From NCBI GenBank assembly GCA_030617565.1, contig JAUWVE010000093.1, positions 1-6,037 on the forward strand: 6,037 bases of DNA, in the 5' to 3' direction. Below the pieces are notes generated by a model. It did no database searches, was not told the DNA's origin, and saw only the letters and a program-made list of their open reading frames with translations. The position numbers and the translations under genes were made by a program. Positions 5,297 to 6,037 of the stretch are shown piece by piece. The number at the start of each line of letters is the position of its first letter. Position 1 is the first letter of the stretch. This DNA comes from Gammaproteobacteria bacterium. GTDB lineage: Bacteria > Pseudomonadota > Gammaproteobacteria > BMS3Bbin11.

Positions 5297-6037
5297 AGTA
5301 GCTGTACATGAAGCTGGCCCGGAATATCGTGTTCTGGTATTCAAGTACATCAGCCTTTCCAGTCAGGTAATCTGCACCAATATTGAGCGATGAATGGCGC
5401 CCGGTGGCGTAGCTCAGATCCAGCGAGGCACTATTACCATCACCATCGAGACGATAGACACAGCCGCCAAAGACCGCATCAAGCGTGATCGCCTTGACAT
5501 CCTCTACAGCCAGGACTTTACCAACATTTCCCGTGGTGCAGGCGGAAATAAAATCACCATCGAAATGTCTGACTGCGCCCAGTAATAGCAGGCGGTTGGT
5601 CAGCAGGAAGTTGCCCTGCAATGAGGCTGTCCAGTGGTTCTGATCAAATACGTCTGAACTGATAGTCGGAACAATCTGTATACCCGGTTTGCCATTAGAC
5701 TTGCTGTATTCCAGGCTGGCAGACATGTCAAAGCGCTCAGTGAAATGCTTGCCGGCAGCAAGTCCGAGATCACCGAAGCTGCCGCTACGGATATCTTCTT
5801 TTACGTCCATATAGCCGTATGTCAGGTAAGGGCTAATCCAGGCCGCTTTCAGCCCCACGCCTAATTTATGTATCACGGCGAGATTGCCACTGATAGCGAC
5901 ACTGTTCAGCAGGTCAAATTCGTCGTAGCGTTCTACTTCAAGGTCGGCGCTTAGTCGCAAACGCGATCGATCGCCCAATTGATAATATCGACCACCTTCC
6001 AGGGCGAGAAGCAAGACGTTGTCACTCTCTTCATCCG
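5295..6037 (-). CDS. Outer-membrane beta-barrel protein, C-terminal part (N-terminus beyond the window)
   Basis: The frame stays open to the window edge. A TTG at 6014 is internal, since in-frame codons reading DEESDNV continue upstream, so the gene is partial (at least 246 residues seen). The protein has repeated short amphipathic strands with aromatic ends, separated by turns rich in D, G, N and S: for example SRLRLSADLEVERYDEFD, ISPYLTYGYMDV, FDMSASLEYSKSNG, SLNIGADYLTGKADV. It ends RASFMYSY; a terminal aromatic residue in an alternating pattern is the usual BAM recognition signal of outer-membrane barrels. Two cysteines, 25 residues apart (codons near 5538 and 5460), flank one predicted loop-strand region and could form a disulfide. 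No specific porin or transporter family is recognised. It is the most upstream visible gene of the operon with the cupredoxin and the cyclase; the promoter lies outside. Confidence 0.75.
   Translation of the reverse strand, partial: DEESDNVLLLALEGGRYYQLGDRSRLRLSADLEVERYDEFDLLNSVAISGNLAVIHKLGVGLKAAWISPYLTYGYMDVKEDIRSGSFGDLGLAAGKHFTERFDMSASLEYSKSNGKPGIQIVPTISSDVFDQNHWTASLQGNFLLTNRLLLLGAVRHFDGDFISACTTGNVGKVLAVEDVKAITLDAVFGGCVYRLDGDGNSASLDLSYATGRHSSLNIGADYLTGKADVLEYQNTIFRASFMYSY

Overview
The window looks like chromosomal DNA from a gammaproteobacterium. The ArfB protein follows the Escherichia coli protein almost residue for residue in its N-terminal domain. There is a CspA-type cold-shock gene, a periplasm/outer-membrane gene pair, and an intergenic GTGGGAG-type REP-like repeat of the kind common in gammaproteobacteria. 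The genus cannot be fixed from this sequence.

Layout. Bases 1-162 (+) hold the last 53 codons and stop of a gene that is probably a SAM-dependent methyltransferase. Bases 163-752 have no convincing gene. They contain a MITE-like element of about 408 bp (172-579) with terminal inverted repeats built on TTTACGT units, and a second REP-like inverted pair nested inside it. The promoter and long T-rich leader of a cold-shock gene (753-953, +) follow. A strong bidirectional terminator (982-1009) separates this plus-strand half from the rest, which is entirely on the minus strand.

In transcription order (right to left), the minus-strand genes are: an outer-membrane beta-barrel protein cut by the window edge (5295-6037); a secreted cupredoxin-like protein of the 'methylamine utilization protein' family (4618-5283); a membrane-bound class III adenylate cyclase with periplasmic sensor, HAMP and catalytic domains (2694-4616); the ribosome-rescue hydrolase arfB (2190-2612); and two small stand-alone cyclic-nucleotide-binding-fold proteins joined by an ATGA overlap (1522-2082 and 1055-1525).

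The first three genes are packed stop-to-start and look like one operon. Their products would lie in the outer membrane, periplasm and inner membrane, which suggests an envelope-sensing chain that ends in cAMP synthesis. The two small CNB proteins downstream have no DNA-binding domain and are candidate cAMP-related partners. However, each has lost a different one of the two key cAMP-contacting residues. The functional link between the cyclase operon and the CNB pair is an inference from proximity. arfB lies between them, with its own likely promoter.
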